A stretch of DNA of 64,000 nt from Trebonia sp963785645 (GTDB lineage: Bacteria > Actinomycetota > Actinomycetes > Streptosporangiales > Streptosporangiaceae). Under the pieces are notes generated by a model, which did not search any database, was not told where the DNA came from, and was given only the letters and a program-made list of their open reading frames with translations. Shown in pieces: positions 33,828 to 43,401 of the stretch; within the stretch, counting starts at the first letter, position 1, and the number at the start of each line of letters is the position of its first letter. The stretch lies in the NCBI GenBank assembly GCA_963785645.1, contig CAWAWG010000004.1, positions 496,001 through 560,000 on the forward strand, written 5' to 3'. A program made the position numbers and the translations under genes.

Positions 33828-35154
33828 TTGTGAGCGCGGCGTATAGCGCGCCCGCGGCGATATAACACGCGCCGATGACGAGGATCACCGGGTAAGACTT
33901 GCCCGTTGCCGGGAGGAACGGTATGGCGATCGCCGGGCCGATGACGAAAGCGACGTTGAACAGCATGTCGTACAGCGAGAAGATCCGGCCCATGTAGGCG
34001 TCGTCGACCGTCTGCTGGACCGTCGTGTCCACGCAGATCTTCACGCACTGGGCGGACAGGCCCAGGGCGAAGCCGACGACCAGGTAGGTGTACCGGTCGA
34101 AGGTGGGGCCGAGGATGAGCGTGACCGCGCCGCCGACGAGCAGCCAGATGGTGATCCACTGGTCCTTCGTGAATCGCTTGACGCCCGGTGGTGTCAGCAT
34201 CGCGGCCAGGCCGAAGCCGAGCGCCGACGTGATCACCAGCAGCGTCACGCTGCCCAGGGCCTTGTTCCCGTTGCCGCCCGAGTAGAAGTAGTTGCGGTAG
34301 AGGAGCAGCGCCTGGACGAGCAGCGTGCCGTACAGGGCCCGGTGCACGCCGACCGCGCCGAGTGCGTAGGCGGCCTTTCTCTTCTTGTTGAGGTACTTCA
34401 GGCCATCGACGAGGCCGCCGAAGACATCCCTGAGTTCGCTCGCCACGCTTGCCCGTCCCCCGGGACTGCTCTGGCGGGCGCCCGTCATCTTGGTCGGGCC
34501 GAGCAGGTTCTTACCAAGCCGGGTGCCGAGGAGGGCGGCCATCAGGTAACAGACGCCGGCGAACCACAGCGTCGCGGCGCTTCCCGCCAGGCCGGCGCCG
34601 GAGACCAGGTGGACGCCGAGGCCGACCACGCCGCCGACGAACGAGACGATTGTGCCCGCGGTGGGGGCGACGGCGTTGGCCATGACCAGCTTGTCTGGCC
34701 GCACGACGAGCGGGGTGCCGGCCGAGACCGCGCTGAGGAAGAACCGGTTCACGCCGAGCACGGCCAGGGCGCTCACGTAGAGCGGCAGCCCGGTCTGGCC
34801 GCTGAGCACGACGAACCCGGCGATGGCGACCATCGCGGCGCGGATCAGCGCGCCGTAGACAATGATCTGCCTTCTCGACCAGCGGTCGATGAAAACCCCG
34901 GCGAACGGCCCGATCAGCGAGTACGGGACGTAGAGCACGGTGAACGCGTAGACCGCCGCCGCCGGGTTGGGGAAAGACTGCGCGCTGAAGAACGCGTAGG
35001 CCGCGAAGCCGGCGTTGAAAACGCCGTCGCCCGTCTGCGAGACCAGACGGGCGACGAAGAGCTTGCGAAAGTCACGCTCGGCTAGGACAGCCTTCAGGTC
35101 GGCCCAGAACGAGGACCGCCTCTCCTCCGTCACAGCATCAGCGCCCACGGACAC
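33763..35154 (-). CDS. MFS transporter
   Basis: A 463-residue major facilitator protein resembling the MFS_3 (enterobactin-exporter-like) group. The N-terminal part reads FRKLFVARLVSQTGDGVFNA, and the loop after helix 2 is GPFAGVFIDRWSRRQIIVYG. About 10-12 hydrophobic segments follow. The GTG start at 35154 has only a weak ribosome site; a GTG seven codons later is an alternative. The C-terminal end overlaps pcnA tail to tail. The substrate is not predictable. Confidence 0.82.
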   Translation of the reverse strand: MSVGADAVTEERRSSFWADLKAVLAERDFRKLFVARLVSQTGDGVFNAGFAAYAFFSAQSFPNPAAAVYAFTVLYVPYSLIGPFAGVFIDRWSRRQIIVYGALIRAAMVAIAGFVVLSGQTGLPLYVSALAVLGVNRFFLSAVSAGTPLVVRPDKLVMANAVAPTAGTIVSFVGGVVGLGVHLVSGAGLAGSAATLWFAGVCYLMAALLGTRLGKNLLGPTKMTGARQSSPGGRASVASELRDVFGGLVDGLKYLNKKRKAAYALGAVGVHRALYGTLLVQALLLYRNYFYSGGNGNKALGSVTLLVITSALGFGLAAMLTPPGVKRFTKDQWITIWLLVGGAVTLILGPTFDRYTYLVVGFALGLSAQCVKICVDTTVQQTVDDAYMGRIFSLYDMLFNVAFVIGPAIAIPFLPATGKSYPVILVIGACYIAAGALYAALTITKPKGEAQSPPAQPTPAARR

Positions 35155-35214
35155 AAGCCCAGCTTAATCGGGCGTTCAGCTATCCCACAGACACGCATCA
35201 GTGAACTAAAGGAG

Positions 35215-35262
35215 GACGCGGGATACTTTGAGCCCTCCGAGGGGCCTTTTGTATCCCGCGTC
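35215..35262. terminator. Hairpin terminator between ino1 and the MFS gene
   Basis: A perfect 12-bp stem (35215-35226 with 35251-35262) encloses an inner hairpin of gccc/gggc. It lies downstream of ino1 (minus) and upstream of the MFS start, so it most likely ends the ino1 transcript. Confidence 0.65.
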
Positions 35263-35369
35263 TCCGTCACCGGCGCCGGCCACGACGGTCGTCGGCCACT
35301 AAGGGCGGCTCAGTGTCGCCTGGCGCGCAACGTACGAACTCGTTCTGACTAACTTCTTGGACTTTGGGT

Positions 35370-36464
35370 TTAGCGGTCGACCTCGCCTGCGATGAACTTC
35401 TCAACTAGGGTGTGGCAGACGTCGTCGCCGAACTGCTCGGGGGGCGACTTCATGAAGTAGGAACTGGCCGAGATGATCGGGCCGCCGATGCCGCGGTCCT
35501 TGGCGATCTTGCAGGCGCGCAGGGCGTCGATGATGACGCCGGCCGAGTTCGGCGAGTCCCAGACCTCGAGCTTGTACTCCAGGCTCAGCGGCACGTCGCC
35601 GAAGGACCTGCCCTCAAGGCGGACGTAGGCGAACTTGCGGTCGTCAAGCCACGGCACGTGGTCAGACGGGCCGATGTGCACGTCGGCCTTTGCCATCTCG
35701 TGCGGGATCTGGGAGGTCACCGCCTGGGTCTTGGAGATCTTCTTGGACTGCAGGCGCTTGCGCTCCAGCATGTTCATGAAGTCCATGTTGCCGCCGAAGT
35801 TCAGCTGGTAGGTCCGCTCCAGCTCGACGCCGCGGTCCTCGAACAGCTTGGCGAGCACCCGGTGGGTGATCGTCGCACCGACCTGGGACTTGATGTCGTC
35901 GCCGACGATCGGCACGCCGGCCTCTTCGAACTTCTTCGCCCACACCGGGTCCGACGCGATGAAAACGGGCAGCGCGTTGACGAAGCCGACCTTGGCGTCG
36001 ATGGCGCACTGGGCGTAGAAGCGGTCCGCCTGCTCGGAGCCGACCGGCAGGTACGAGACGAGCACGTCGACGTTCGCTTCCCTGAGCGCGGCCACGACGT
36101 CCACGGCCGGGTCGTCTGACTCGGTGATGATCTCGCGGTAGTACTCGCCGAGGCCGTCAAAGGTGTGGCCACGCTGCACGATCACCCCGGTCGGCGGCAC
36201 GTCGGCGAACTTGATCGTGTTGTTCTCGCTGGCGGAGATCGCTTCGCTGAGGTCCAGGCCGACCTTCTTGGCGTCCACGTCAAAGGCGGCGACCACTTCG
36301 ATGTCGGACACGTGGTAGTCGCCAAACCGCACGTGCATGAGGCCAGGGACCCGGGCGTCGTCCGCTGCGTTCTTGTAGTACTCGAGGCCCTGGACGAGCG
36401 AACTCGCGCAGTTGCCCACCCCCACGATGGCCACGCGCACTTTATTTGCAGGCACAGCACCCAT
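35370..36464 (-). CDS. ino1: Inositol-3-phosphate synthase
   Basis: A 364-residue actinobacterial-type enzyme that converts glucose 6-phosphate to L-myo-inositol 1-phosphate with NAD, feeding phosphatidylinositol and mycothiol synthesis. The NAD motif is VAIVGVGNCASSLVQGLEYY. Conserved blocks are GDDIKSQVGATITHRVL, QLNFGGNMDFMNMLERKRL and KIAKDRGIGGPIISASSYFM. AAGGAG stands 8 bases before ATG. It follows padR by 33 bp and is probably cotranscribed, as in Mycobacterium (Rv0046c-Rv0047c). Confidence 0.95.
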   Translation of the reverse strand: MGAVPANKVRVAIVGVGNCASSLVQGLEYYKNAADDARVPGLMHVRFGDYHVSDIEVVAAFDVDAKKVGLDLSEAISASENNTIKFADVPPTGVIVQRGHTFDGLGEYYREIITESDDPAVDVVAALREANVDVLVSYLPVGSEQADRFYAQCAIDAKVGFVNALPVFIASDPVWAKKFEEAGVPIVGDDIKSQVGATITHRVLAKLFEDRGVELERTYQLNFGGNMDFMNMLERKRLQSKKISKTQAVTSQIPHEMAKADVHIGPSDHVPWLDDRKFAYVRLEGRSFGDVPLSLEYKLEVWDSPNSAGVIIDALRACKIAKDRGIGGPIISASSYFMKSPPEQFGDDVCHTLVEKFIAGEVDR

Positions 36465-36497
36465 CAGGATGACTCCTTCTCGCTTTCGCGATCTTAT

Positions 36498-37124
36498 TCA
36501 GGAATTTATGTCGGTCGGGTCCGCCGGCGGGTAGGGTCCGCCCGCGGCACCGCTTGCTTCTGACCGCCGTTCCTCGGCGATCAGCTCATTCAGCCAGCGG
36601 ACATCGCGCTCCACGGCTTCGAGCCCGTGCCGCTGCAATTCGAGCGTGTAGCTGTCTACCCGCTCGCGGGTGCGCGCCAGTGCCGCGCGCAGCCCCTCCA
36701 TCCGGTCTTCGAGTCGGCTGCGCCTGCCCTCCAGGATCCGCAGCCTGATGTCGGCCCTGGTCTGGCCGAAGAACGCGAAGTGGACGCCGAACTCGTCGTC
36801 CTCCCAGGCGGCGGGGCCGGAGTCGGTGAGCAGGTCCTGGAACCGCTCCTTCCCCTCGGCCGTCAGCCGGTACACGATCTTCGACCGGCCGGGTGACCTG
36901 GTCGGTGGCCTTGGGCTGTCGGTCGGGGTCGCGTCCCCTTCCTTCGTGATCAGGCCCTCTTCGTAGAGCTTGGTCAGGCAGGGATACAGGGTGCCGTAGG
37001 AGAGCGCACGGAACGTCCCGAGCAGCATGTTGAGCTGCTTGCTGAGCTCGTAGCCGTGCATGGGCGTTCGGTGCAGCAGCCCAAGGACGGCGAACTCTAG
37101 GACGGCAGTCCGGTTCCGGCCCAC
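36498..37124 (-). CDS. PadR family transcriptional regulator
   Basis: A 208-residue regulator. The winged-helix part reads LEFAVLGLLHRTPMHGYELS, followed by GTLYPCLTKLYEEGLIT and KIVYRLTAEGKERFQDLL, and the second half is a helical PadR C-domain (LEGRRSRLEDRMEGLRAALA). GTG at 37124 follows a GGGGGG run. Tandem GATATC motifs and CGATATATCG lie directly upstream, the type of palindrome PadR proteins bind, so autoregulation and control of ino1 are likely. Confidence 0.9.
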   Translation of the reverse strand: MGRNRTAVLEFAVLGLLHRTPMHGYELSKQLNMLLGTFRALSYGTLYPCLTKLYEEGLITKEGDATPTDSPRPPTRSPGRSKIVYRLTAEGKERFQDLLTDSGPAAWEDDEFGVHFAFFGQTRADIRLRILEGRRSRLEDRMEGLRAALARTRERVDSYTLELQRHGLEAVERDVRWLNELIAEERRSEASGAAGGPYPPADPTDINS

Positions 37125-37162
37125 GGCATCCCCCCGGTGGGTAGGGTTTACATGTATCTAGA

Positions 37163-37198
37163 CGATATCTCATGCCGATATCTCGGTTCGATATATCG
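37163..37198. promoter_or_regulatory. Putative PadR operator array
   Basis: Direct repeats cgatatctc at 37163-37171 and 37176-37184, and a perfect palindrome CGATATATCG at 37189-37198, 40-75 bp upstream of the padR start. AT-rich GATATC/ATATCG motifs are typical of PadR operators in actinobacteria. The rest of the 294-bp gap to DUF5318 (37125-37418) shows no other clear feature. Confidence 0.6.
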
Positions 37199-37418
37199 GC
37201 TCACGCGCACCAGCATAGATGACTGTTCCCCGGCGGGCAACCGGTTGTTCACTCGACGGTCGGCGGCAGGCTCTCGGCCGGTGGAGATTGGCGCCGGTGA
37301 CGCACGCTTTTGGCCGGTTCCGGGGCGCCTGCGACCGATCGCGGTTCTGGCGCTGCGGCCCGCGGGAACCGGTCTTCTGGGGGTACGCAGCGCCGGCCCC
37401 CCGGGTGATACTGGGAGC

Positions 37419-37829
37419 ATGGCAGGCATCGCCGCTCGACGTTCCGTTGTGGATTACGCGCTTGCCCGGCGCGCCGCGCTCGCGTCAGTGCGCGCGGGCA
37501 ACACCACGATGGCGGATGCCTGCGACGCGCACCCGTACCTGCTTCGCGCGGCGAAGTACCACGGTGAGCCCACCGAGGAACGCTGTCCGATTTGCCGTAA
37601 GGAAAACGTCACACATGTCACCTATGTGTACGGAGACGAACTCGGACAGTACGCGGGAAGGGTTAAGAAAACCTCTGAATTGACGGAGATGGCTGCCGAA
37701 TACGGCGAATTCCGGGTGTATGTGGTCGAGGTCTGCCAAAGTTGTGGCTGGAACCATCTCGCCACTACGTACGTGCTCGGTACTGGTGAACCGCCCGTGC
37801 GGCGGGGCCGCCGGGTACGTCCGAGCTGA
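37419..37829 (+). CDS. DUF5318 family zinc-ribbon protein
   Basis: A 136-residue protein matching the DUF5318 family: VVDYALARRAALASVRAGNT then DACDAHPYLLRAAKYHGEPT. Two Cys pairs, CPIC and CQSC in VVEVCQSCGWNHLATTY, suggest a zinc ribbon. The frame is open upstream to 37137, but homology begins after ATG 37419. The ribosome site is poor (GGGAGC directly before ATG). Its place before the class A PBP gene equals Rv0049 in Mycobacterium. Function unknown. Confidence 0.75.
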   Translation: MAGIAARRSVVDYALARRAALASVRAGNTTMADACDAHPYLLRAAKYHGEPTEERCPICRKENVTHVTYVYGDELGQYAGRVKKTSELTEMAAEYGEFRVYVVEVCQSCGWNHLATTYVLGTGEPPVRRGRRVRPS

Positions 37830-38043
37830 ACGTTTACCCGATTCTCGTCCGGAGGTCTGACGGACAAGCGTCACTGTGTGGAAAGCGTTGAGTTAGCCGG
37901 GGCGGCGCACGTCAACAGGTAACGTGTGGGATCGGCGGGACCAGGCTCCGCCTTTTCAGCCACGGGTGGGCCCGGACTGCGCCGACATTATTCCCTTTCA
38001 GGGTCGGGGCACAAGGGCTCGCTCACAGCCACTGCGAGGACGT

Positions 38044-41000
38044 GTGAGTAGCAACGACTTTGACGGGCCGCCTTCCGGGCCCGCTGGTGGGCGGGGAGCT
38101 GACGAGCAGGGGGCCGAGGCGCCAGGCGCTGCCGGACAAGGCACGGGCAGCGACGGACAGGGCAAAGGCGGGAACTCCGCTAACTACCCGGCGCCGGAAG
38201 GCTGGGGGGAAGACGGCGTCTGGCGTGACTCCGCCGTGGACTCCAACTATGAGACCGGCATGCTGCCAGCGGTCCCGGACGGCGATTCCCACGAGGACCC
38301 CGGCTTCAGCTACTTCTCCGACGGCAGGGGCTGGGAGAACACACCGGGCGCGAACAGCGGGCCCCACCAGGTGCCTTCTGCTGCTCCTGGTGCTGCCGGT
38401 GGGGTGAACCCGCCTAGCGTGAGTCCGCCTGGCGCGACCAGCGTTGGGCCGTCCCCCTTTGGCGGCGCGGCTCCCTTCGGCGGTGCGGGACAGGGGGGCA
38501 CCCAAGGGCCGGGCTTTACCCCGACGGCCGCTTATGGCGGCGGTGCGGGGGGCTCTGGGGCGTACGGTGCTCCGATGGGGCCGGGGGCGGGCGGCCCGGG
38601 CGGCGGGTACGGCCCCGGTGCTCCCGGTGGTCCACCCAGTCCTTTCGGTCCCGGCCCGGATGGCCCAACGTGGGCAGGCGGTCCCGGCGTTCCTGGTGGT
38701 TTCGGTGGGCCCGGTATTCCCGGTGGACCTGGTATTCCTGGTGGCCCGGTCCGGCCTGGCGGTCCTGTGGGTCCTGGTGGCCCCCGGAGGCCGGCTGGTC
38801 GGCGGGTCAAGCGCAAGGGTGACTGGTGGCGCCGCTGGACCTGGAAGAAGGCGCTTGCTCTCACCGGTGGTGTGTTCGCCTTCTTCCTGCTCGCCCTGTT
38901 CGGTGTGTATGAGTACATGGCGAGCAGCGCGGTGATTCCCGCCGCGGCAACGGCCGCGACCGTCCAGAACACGACCGTCTACTACTCCGACGGCACGACG
39001 GTCCTCGGCACGATCGGCGAGACCGACCGGCAGGACCTGTCCTACAACCAGATCCCGATGATGCTTCAGGACGCGGTGGTCTCCGCGGAGGACAAGAACT
39101 TCTGGACCGAGGGCGGCATCTCGCCGACCGGCATCCTGCGCGCCGCCATCCACGACGTCACCGATGGCGGCGACCTCAACGGCGGTTCCACGATTACCCA
39201 GGAATTCGTCAGGAATTACTACGACGGCGTGGGCACCGAGCAGACCGCGAGCAGGAAGATCAAGGAGATCTTCATCGCGCAGAAGGTCTCCTCCACGTAC
39301 TCGAAGCAGTGGATCATGGAGCATTACCTGAACACCATCTATATGGGTGATGGTGCCAACGGCATCGAGGCCGCCGCGGAAACCTACTTCGACGTGAGTG
39401 CCGCAAAACTGACGCCGTCGCAGGACGCGGTCCTCGCGGGGATGATCCAGCTGCCGTCGAGCTACTACCTGAAGGCGAACCGGCCAGAGCTGATCGCTCG
39501 CTGGCAGTACGTGCTGACGCAGATGGTGAAGAACGGCTACCTCACCCAGGCGCAGGCCGACGCGCAGAAGTTCCCCGTGCTGCAGACCGACAAGACCGCC
39601 GGCACGTCGAGCGCCGGGGTCATGGCGACCAACAACGACCCGTGGGCCCCGTACATCCTGACCCAGGTCGAGGACGAGCTCGCTACCGATGACGGCCTCA
39701 CGAACCAGGAAGTGTCCACCGGCGGCTACAAGGTGGTAACGACCATCAGCCATTCGATGGAGTCCGAGCTGTACGACGCGGTGAAGGACACCCTGACCAA
39801 CCAGGCGATCAGCGATGCCGAGCAAAGCCAGGAGACTTCGCTTCCGCCATGGGCACTGGTCGGCGCGGAACTGCAGGACCCGAAGACGGGCCAGATCATC
39901 GCCGAGTACCCGGGCAAGGGACAGGACGTGACCACCGCCGAGTGCGACGGCGTCTGCCAGGACAACACGGCCGACCAGACCCGCGAACAGGTCGGGTCGT
40001 CGTTCAAGCCCTACGTGCTCTCGACGGCGGTGAAGCAGGGCATGAACGTGCAGAGCAGCGTCCTGGACACGAGCCCGTACGTGTGCGTCGCGCCGGACCA
40101 GTCATCGGCGTACTCAGAGCCCATCAGCGCGTCCCAGTACGAGGCGGACCACACCGCCAACAACTGCGTGGCCCAGGGGCTTACGGGTAGCGCGCCGGTC
40201 GAGAACGACGGCGGCGAGCTGATCGGGAAGCAGGTCGGCCAGGCAACCTCCGGTATCAACAAGGGTGCTGCGTACTGGACCAACAACACGCAGGGCGCCC
40301 TGGCGGCGTCCTCGAATACCGGCTTCACCGACCTGGCGCATAAGGTCGGCACGCAGAACATCGCCAACATGGCGGCGAGCTTCGGGGTGAACGTGACGTC
40401 CAGCGGGTCCCAACTGGATACCCCGACCTACCTCGGCGGAGTCGGCATGGCCCTCGGTATCGCTCCGCTCACGGTCCAGGAGCAGGACACGATGCTCGCC
40501 ACGCTCGCCAACAACGGCCAGTACAACGAGCCGCATCTGGTCAAGTACTGGCAGGCCCAGGGTGTCGGTCAGGCCGAGCAGCTGCCGAAGGTGCAGGAAC
40601 ACTCCGTCCTTGACGCGCAGCAGGCGGGTGACGTGCAGTACGCGATGGAGGCCACCACCGAGCCCGGCGGAACCGCGTACCCGAACGTCACCTACGGAGA
40701 GCAGACCCCGGGCGTGGTGATCAGCAAGACGGGAACGACCAGCGATTCAAAGTCCGGCTTCTTCATCGGCGCGACCACACAGTACGCGCTGGTGGTCGGA
40801 ATGTTCACGGTTAGCCCGACGTCCCCCGACAACCTGTCAGAGCTCGGCGGCGGTGGTTTCGGTGGGTTCTGGCCGGCGAAGATCTGGAACACCTTCGCCA
40901 CGACGGCGTTCTCCCAGTCGCCGCAGCTCTTCTCGACCACCCCTGATGTCGACGGCATGCAGGCCTGGAACCTGATCGGCCCGGTGCCCAAGGCGAAGCC

Positions 41001-41478
41001 CACGGTCGAGTGCACGGTCAACGGGCAACGGAAGAAGATTTCCGGCAAGACCTGCCCGAGTCAGAACCAGAACGGCAACTCCGCCTGCTCGGCCGACCAG
41101 AACGGGAACGTGACGTGCTCCGACGGCGCGACCTGCCAGACCGACCAGGACGGGAACGTGGAGTGCTCCGACGGTACGACGTGCACGTATGACAATAACG
41201 GGAATCTGACCTGCGACAACGGCGGCAACAATAACAACGATAATAACAACAACAATAATAATAACGATAATAACAATAATAATAACAACGATAACGGTAA
41301 TAACAACAACAGCGACAACGGCGGTAACGGCGACAGCGTTAGTAGCACTGCGATTGCGACCAGCGCCCAGGGTGGCCTTGCGGTCGGCGGTGGGCTCCTG
41401 ACTCTGTCCGGATCGCCGCTGTGGACGACGGCCGCGCGACGGCGTCGGCGCAAGAGGCGCGCGAACACGGCAGAATAG
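38044..41478 (+). CDS. Class A penicillin-binding protein (bifunctional)
   Basis: A peptidoglycan synthase with both glycosyltransferase and transpeptidase activity. In order: a Gly/Pro-rich cytoplasmic N-terminus (about 255 residues), a membrane anchor near 268-290, a GT51 domain with SAEDKNFWTEGGISPTG, GGSTITQEFVRNYY and RKIKEIFIA, and a transpeptidase domain with SSFK, SSN in AASSNTGF and KTGT in ISKTGTTSDSKSG. After the enzyme comes a Cys-containing repeat tail, a 37-residue Asn/Asp-rich tract, a weak hydrophobic segment and a basic end. GTG 38044 is preferred (GAGGAC upstream); GTG 37924 would add 40 residues. It matches PonA1 by position. Confidence 0.93.
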   Translation: MSSNDFDGPPSGPAGGRGADEQGAEAPGAAGQGTGSDGQGKGGNSANYPAPEGWGEDGVWRDSAVDSNYETGMLPAVPDGDSHEDPGFSYFSDGRGWENTPGANSGPHQVPSAAPGAAGGVNPPSVSPPGATSVGPSPFGGAAPFGGAGQGGTQGPGFTPTAAYGGGAGGSGAYGAPMGPGAGGPGGGYGPGAPGGPPSPFGPGPDGPTWAGGPGVPGGFGGPGIPGGPGIPGGPVRPGGPVGPGGPRRPAGRRVKRKGDWWRRWTWKKALALTGGVFAFFLLALFGVYEYMASSAVIPAAATAATVQNTTVYYSDGTTVLGTIGETDRQDLSYNQIPMMLQDAVVSAEDKNFWTEGGISPTGILRAAIHDVTDGGDLNGGSTITQEFVRNYYDGVGTEQTASRKIKEIFIAQKVSSTYSKQWIMEHYLNTIYMGDGANGIEAAAETYFDVSAAKLTPSQDAVLAGMIQLPSSYYLKANRPELIARWQYVLTQMVKNGYLTQAQADAQKFPVLQTDKTAGTSSAGVMATNNDPWAPYILTQVEDELATDDGLTNQEVSTGGYKVVTTISHSMESELYDAVKDTLTNQAISDAEQSQETSLPPWALVGAELQDPKTGQIIAEYPGKGQDVTTAECDGVCQDNTADQTREQVGSSFKPYVLSTAVKQGMNVQSSVLDTSPYVCVAPDQSSAYSEPISASQYEADHTANNCVAQGLTGSAPVENDGGELIGKQVGQATSGINKGAAYWTNNTQGALAASSNTGFTDLAHKVGTQNIANMAASFGVNVTSSGSQLDTPTYLGGVGMALGIAPLTVQEQDTMLATLANNGQYNEPHLVKYWQAQGVGQAEQLPKVQEHSVLDAQQAGDVQYAMEATTEPGGTAYPNVTYGEQTPGVVISKTGTTSDSKSGFFIGATTQYALVVGMFTVSPTSPDNLSELGGGGFGGFWPAKIWNTFATTAFSQSPQLFSTTPDVDGMQAWNLIGPVPKAKPTVECTVNGQRKKISGKTCPSQNQNGNSACSADQNGNVTCSDGATCQTDQDGNVECSDGTTCTYDNNGNLTCDNGGNNNNDNNNNNNNNDNNNNNNNDNGNNNNSDNGGNGDSVSSTAIATSAQGGLAVGGGLLTLSGSPLWTTAARRRRRKRRANTAE

Positions 41479-41513
41479 TCAGAAAAGAGGACGGTAGGAG
41501 CGAAAGCGGGGAC

Positions 41514-42851
41514 GTGAGAGTGCGGTACCGGTACCCGGCGTTCGTCGGTGTGGGCGTTGCCGCGTCCGCGCTGGCGGCGCTGCTCGGCTACGCGGAGAAG
41601 CTGCCTTGCAGTTCCGGCGGCGCGTGGAACACCTTCACCGGCCAGTTCCGCGACTCCTGTTACACCGACATCTACCCGCTCTACTACACCGAGGGGCTGT
41701 CCTCGGGGAAGGTGCCCTACTACGGGCATCCGGTGGAGTATCCCGTCCTGATGGGCTGGATGATGGAGGCGGGGGCGTGGGCGGTTCACTCGGTCGCCGA
41801 CGCCTACGCCCGCGGCAAGGACTTCTACTATGTGACGGTCCTGATGCTGGCGGTGTGCCTCATCGTCGGGGTACTCGCGACCGCGGCCACCGCCAACCGG
41901 GAGGGAGACGGGGCCGGCTGGAAGACCGCCCTGATGGTCGCCCTGTCACCCGGGCTCATCCTGGCCGCCTATATCAACTGGGACCTGTTCGCCATGGCGC
42001 TCACCGCCTGCGGCCTGGCCGCCTGGGCGGCACGCCGGCCCTGGCTCGCCGGGGCGCTGCTCGGCCTCGCGGTGGCGACGAAGTTCTACCCGCTGATGTT
42101 CTTCGGTGCGCTGTTCCTCTTGTGCCTGCGGGCGGGGAAACTGCGCGAGTTCGGCCAGGCGTTCGCCGGCGGGCTGATCGCCTGGCTGGTGATCAACCTG
42201 CCGGTCGCGCTGACGGCGACATCCGGCTGGGCCACGTTCTACACGTTCAGCAAGACCCGCGGCGCCGACTGGGGCTCGATCTGGTACCTGTTCGAGCACT
42301 ACAACGTGCCGGTGGTCGGTAACTCCTCGCTCAGCCAGCTGAACCTCATGTCCTCCGGGTCCTTCGCGGTCGCCTGCGTGCTCATCGCCGCACTGGTGCT
42401 CGCCGCGCCGCGCCGGCCGCGGCTGCCCCAGATCTGCTTCCTGCTGCTCGCCTCGTTCCTCATACTGAACAAGGTGTGGTCGCCGCAGTACGTGATCTGG
42501 CTGGTGCCGCTGGCGGTGCTCTGCCGACCCCGGATCTGGGCCTACGTCCTGTGGCAGCTCGCCGAGATCGCCTACTTCCTCGGCATCTGGGGCTACTTCG
42601 TATTCCTTTACACGCCGCCGAGCGGCATCAGCACCGGCTGGTACTTCACCACCCTGGTCCTGCGCCTGCTGACGGTGGCCCTGCTCGCCTCCACCGTGGT
42701 CGTGGATATCTTCCTGCCGGAACGGGACCGGGTCAGGGCGTCCGGGCTCAACGACGACCCGGCGGGCGGGGTCCTCGACGGCGCACCGGATCGCCTCTCG
42801 GTCACGTGGCGCAAGGTCGTCCGCCAGCCGGCCGAGGTGGCGGCGGGCTAG
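41514..42851 (+). CDS. GT87-family membrane glycosyltransferase (DUF2029)
   Basis: A 445-residue polytopic membrane protein resembling the actinobacterial polyprenyl-phosphate-mannose-dependent alpha-mannosyltransferases (GT87). The N-terminal loop has CYTDIYPLYYTEGL and YYGHPVEYPVLMGW, which carry the acidic and Glu residues typical of GT-C enzymes. Later blocks are AAYINWDLFAMALTACGLAA and VATKFYPLMFFGALFLL. It starts at GTG 41514, 35 bp after the PBP stop, so probably cotranscribed. Position equals Rv0051. It likely acts in cell-envelope glycan synthesis. Confidence 0.85.
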   Translation: MRVRYRYPAFVGVGVAASALAALLGYAEKLPCSSGGAWNTFTGQFRDSCYTDIYPLYYTEGLSSGKVPYYGHPVEYPVLMGWMMEAGAWAVHSVADAYARGKDFYYVTVLMLAVCLIVGVLATAATANREGDGAGWKTALMVALSPGLILAAYINWDLFAMALTACGLAAWAARRPWLAGALLGLAVATKFYPLMFFGALFLLCLRAGKLREFGQAFAGGLIAWLVINLPVALTATSGWATFYTFSKTRGADWGSIWYLFEHYNVPVVGNSSLSQLNLMSSGSFAVACVLIAALVLAAPRRPRLPQICFLLLASFLILNKVWSPQYVIWLVPLAVLCRPRIWAYVLWQLAEIAYFLGIWGYFVFLYTPPSGISTGWYFTTLVLRLLTVALLASTVVVDIFLPERDRVRASGLNDDPAGGVLDGAPDRLSVTWRKVVRQPAEVAAG

Positions 42852-42921
42852 ACCCGGCACCATCCCCTTATCGCCTTGATGCGGTTCACCGCGTCGGCTA
42901 CGTCGATTCCCGCCGGGGAGG

Positions 42922-43401
42922 CTAGCCGGGCACCAGGGCCGGATAGCCAAGCCGATCGAGCAGACCGTTGACCTGGGCCAGCAATGCCGGCGGCATTTGA
43001 TTGAGCGGCAGCGCGGCTGGCGGCGGGGTGTCCGCGCCGGTCTTTGGGAGATCGCCGTCAGGCGGACTCGGCGGTCTACTGGCGGTTGCCAGCCCTAGGA
43101 AGGTGTTCAGGGCCGCGGGAGCACCTCCCATCGCGCTGGGCAGATCCTCGAACCGGACCCGCAGGCACTCATCGGGATGGTCCGCCTCGAATGCCAGCAG
43201 CTCTTCGGTGTGAGCGACCCAGTAGGCGGCCAGTGCGGCGACCGTGCTGCCTGGCTGAGCGGCGATGAAGGGCCGGTAAGCCTGCCCGGCCAGCCCCCAC
43301 GGGCTGCGGGCGAGGGCAGCGTGGATGACCTGGCTGGCCTCGCGGTGCACCGGGCTCACCCCCGCCAGCCAGGACCTCGCCTGGTCGGCGGCGGCGTTCA
43401 T
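42922..43401 (-). pseudogene. Sulfotransferase-like C-terminal fragment
   Basis: A 159-residue frame resembling the end of a sulfotransferase: AALAAYWVAHTEELLAFEAD with RVRFEDLP and a closing INGLLDRLGYP-like LDRLGYPALVPG. The N-terminal PAPS-binding P-loop is absent, and an in-frame TAG lies eight codons upstream of the ATG, inside the opposite-strand SGNH gene. The two genes meet head to head with both 5' ends missing, which points to a deletion or insertion junction near 43400. The family call is moderate because only the C-terminal part can be read. Confidence 0.5.

Noticed and set aside
38023..39825. A 600-codon frame antisense to the PBP gene
   Set aside because: Its composition reflects the Gly/Pro-rich PBP N-terminus on the opposite strand.
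41215..41330. AT-rich microsatellite suggesting foreign DNA
   Set aside because: It is in frame and encodes the poly-Asn/Asp tract of the PBP tail, so it is coding sequence rather than an insertion.
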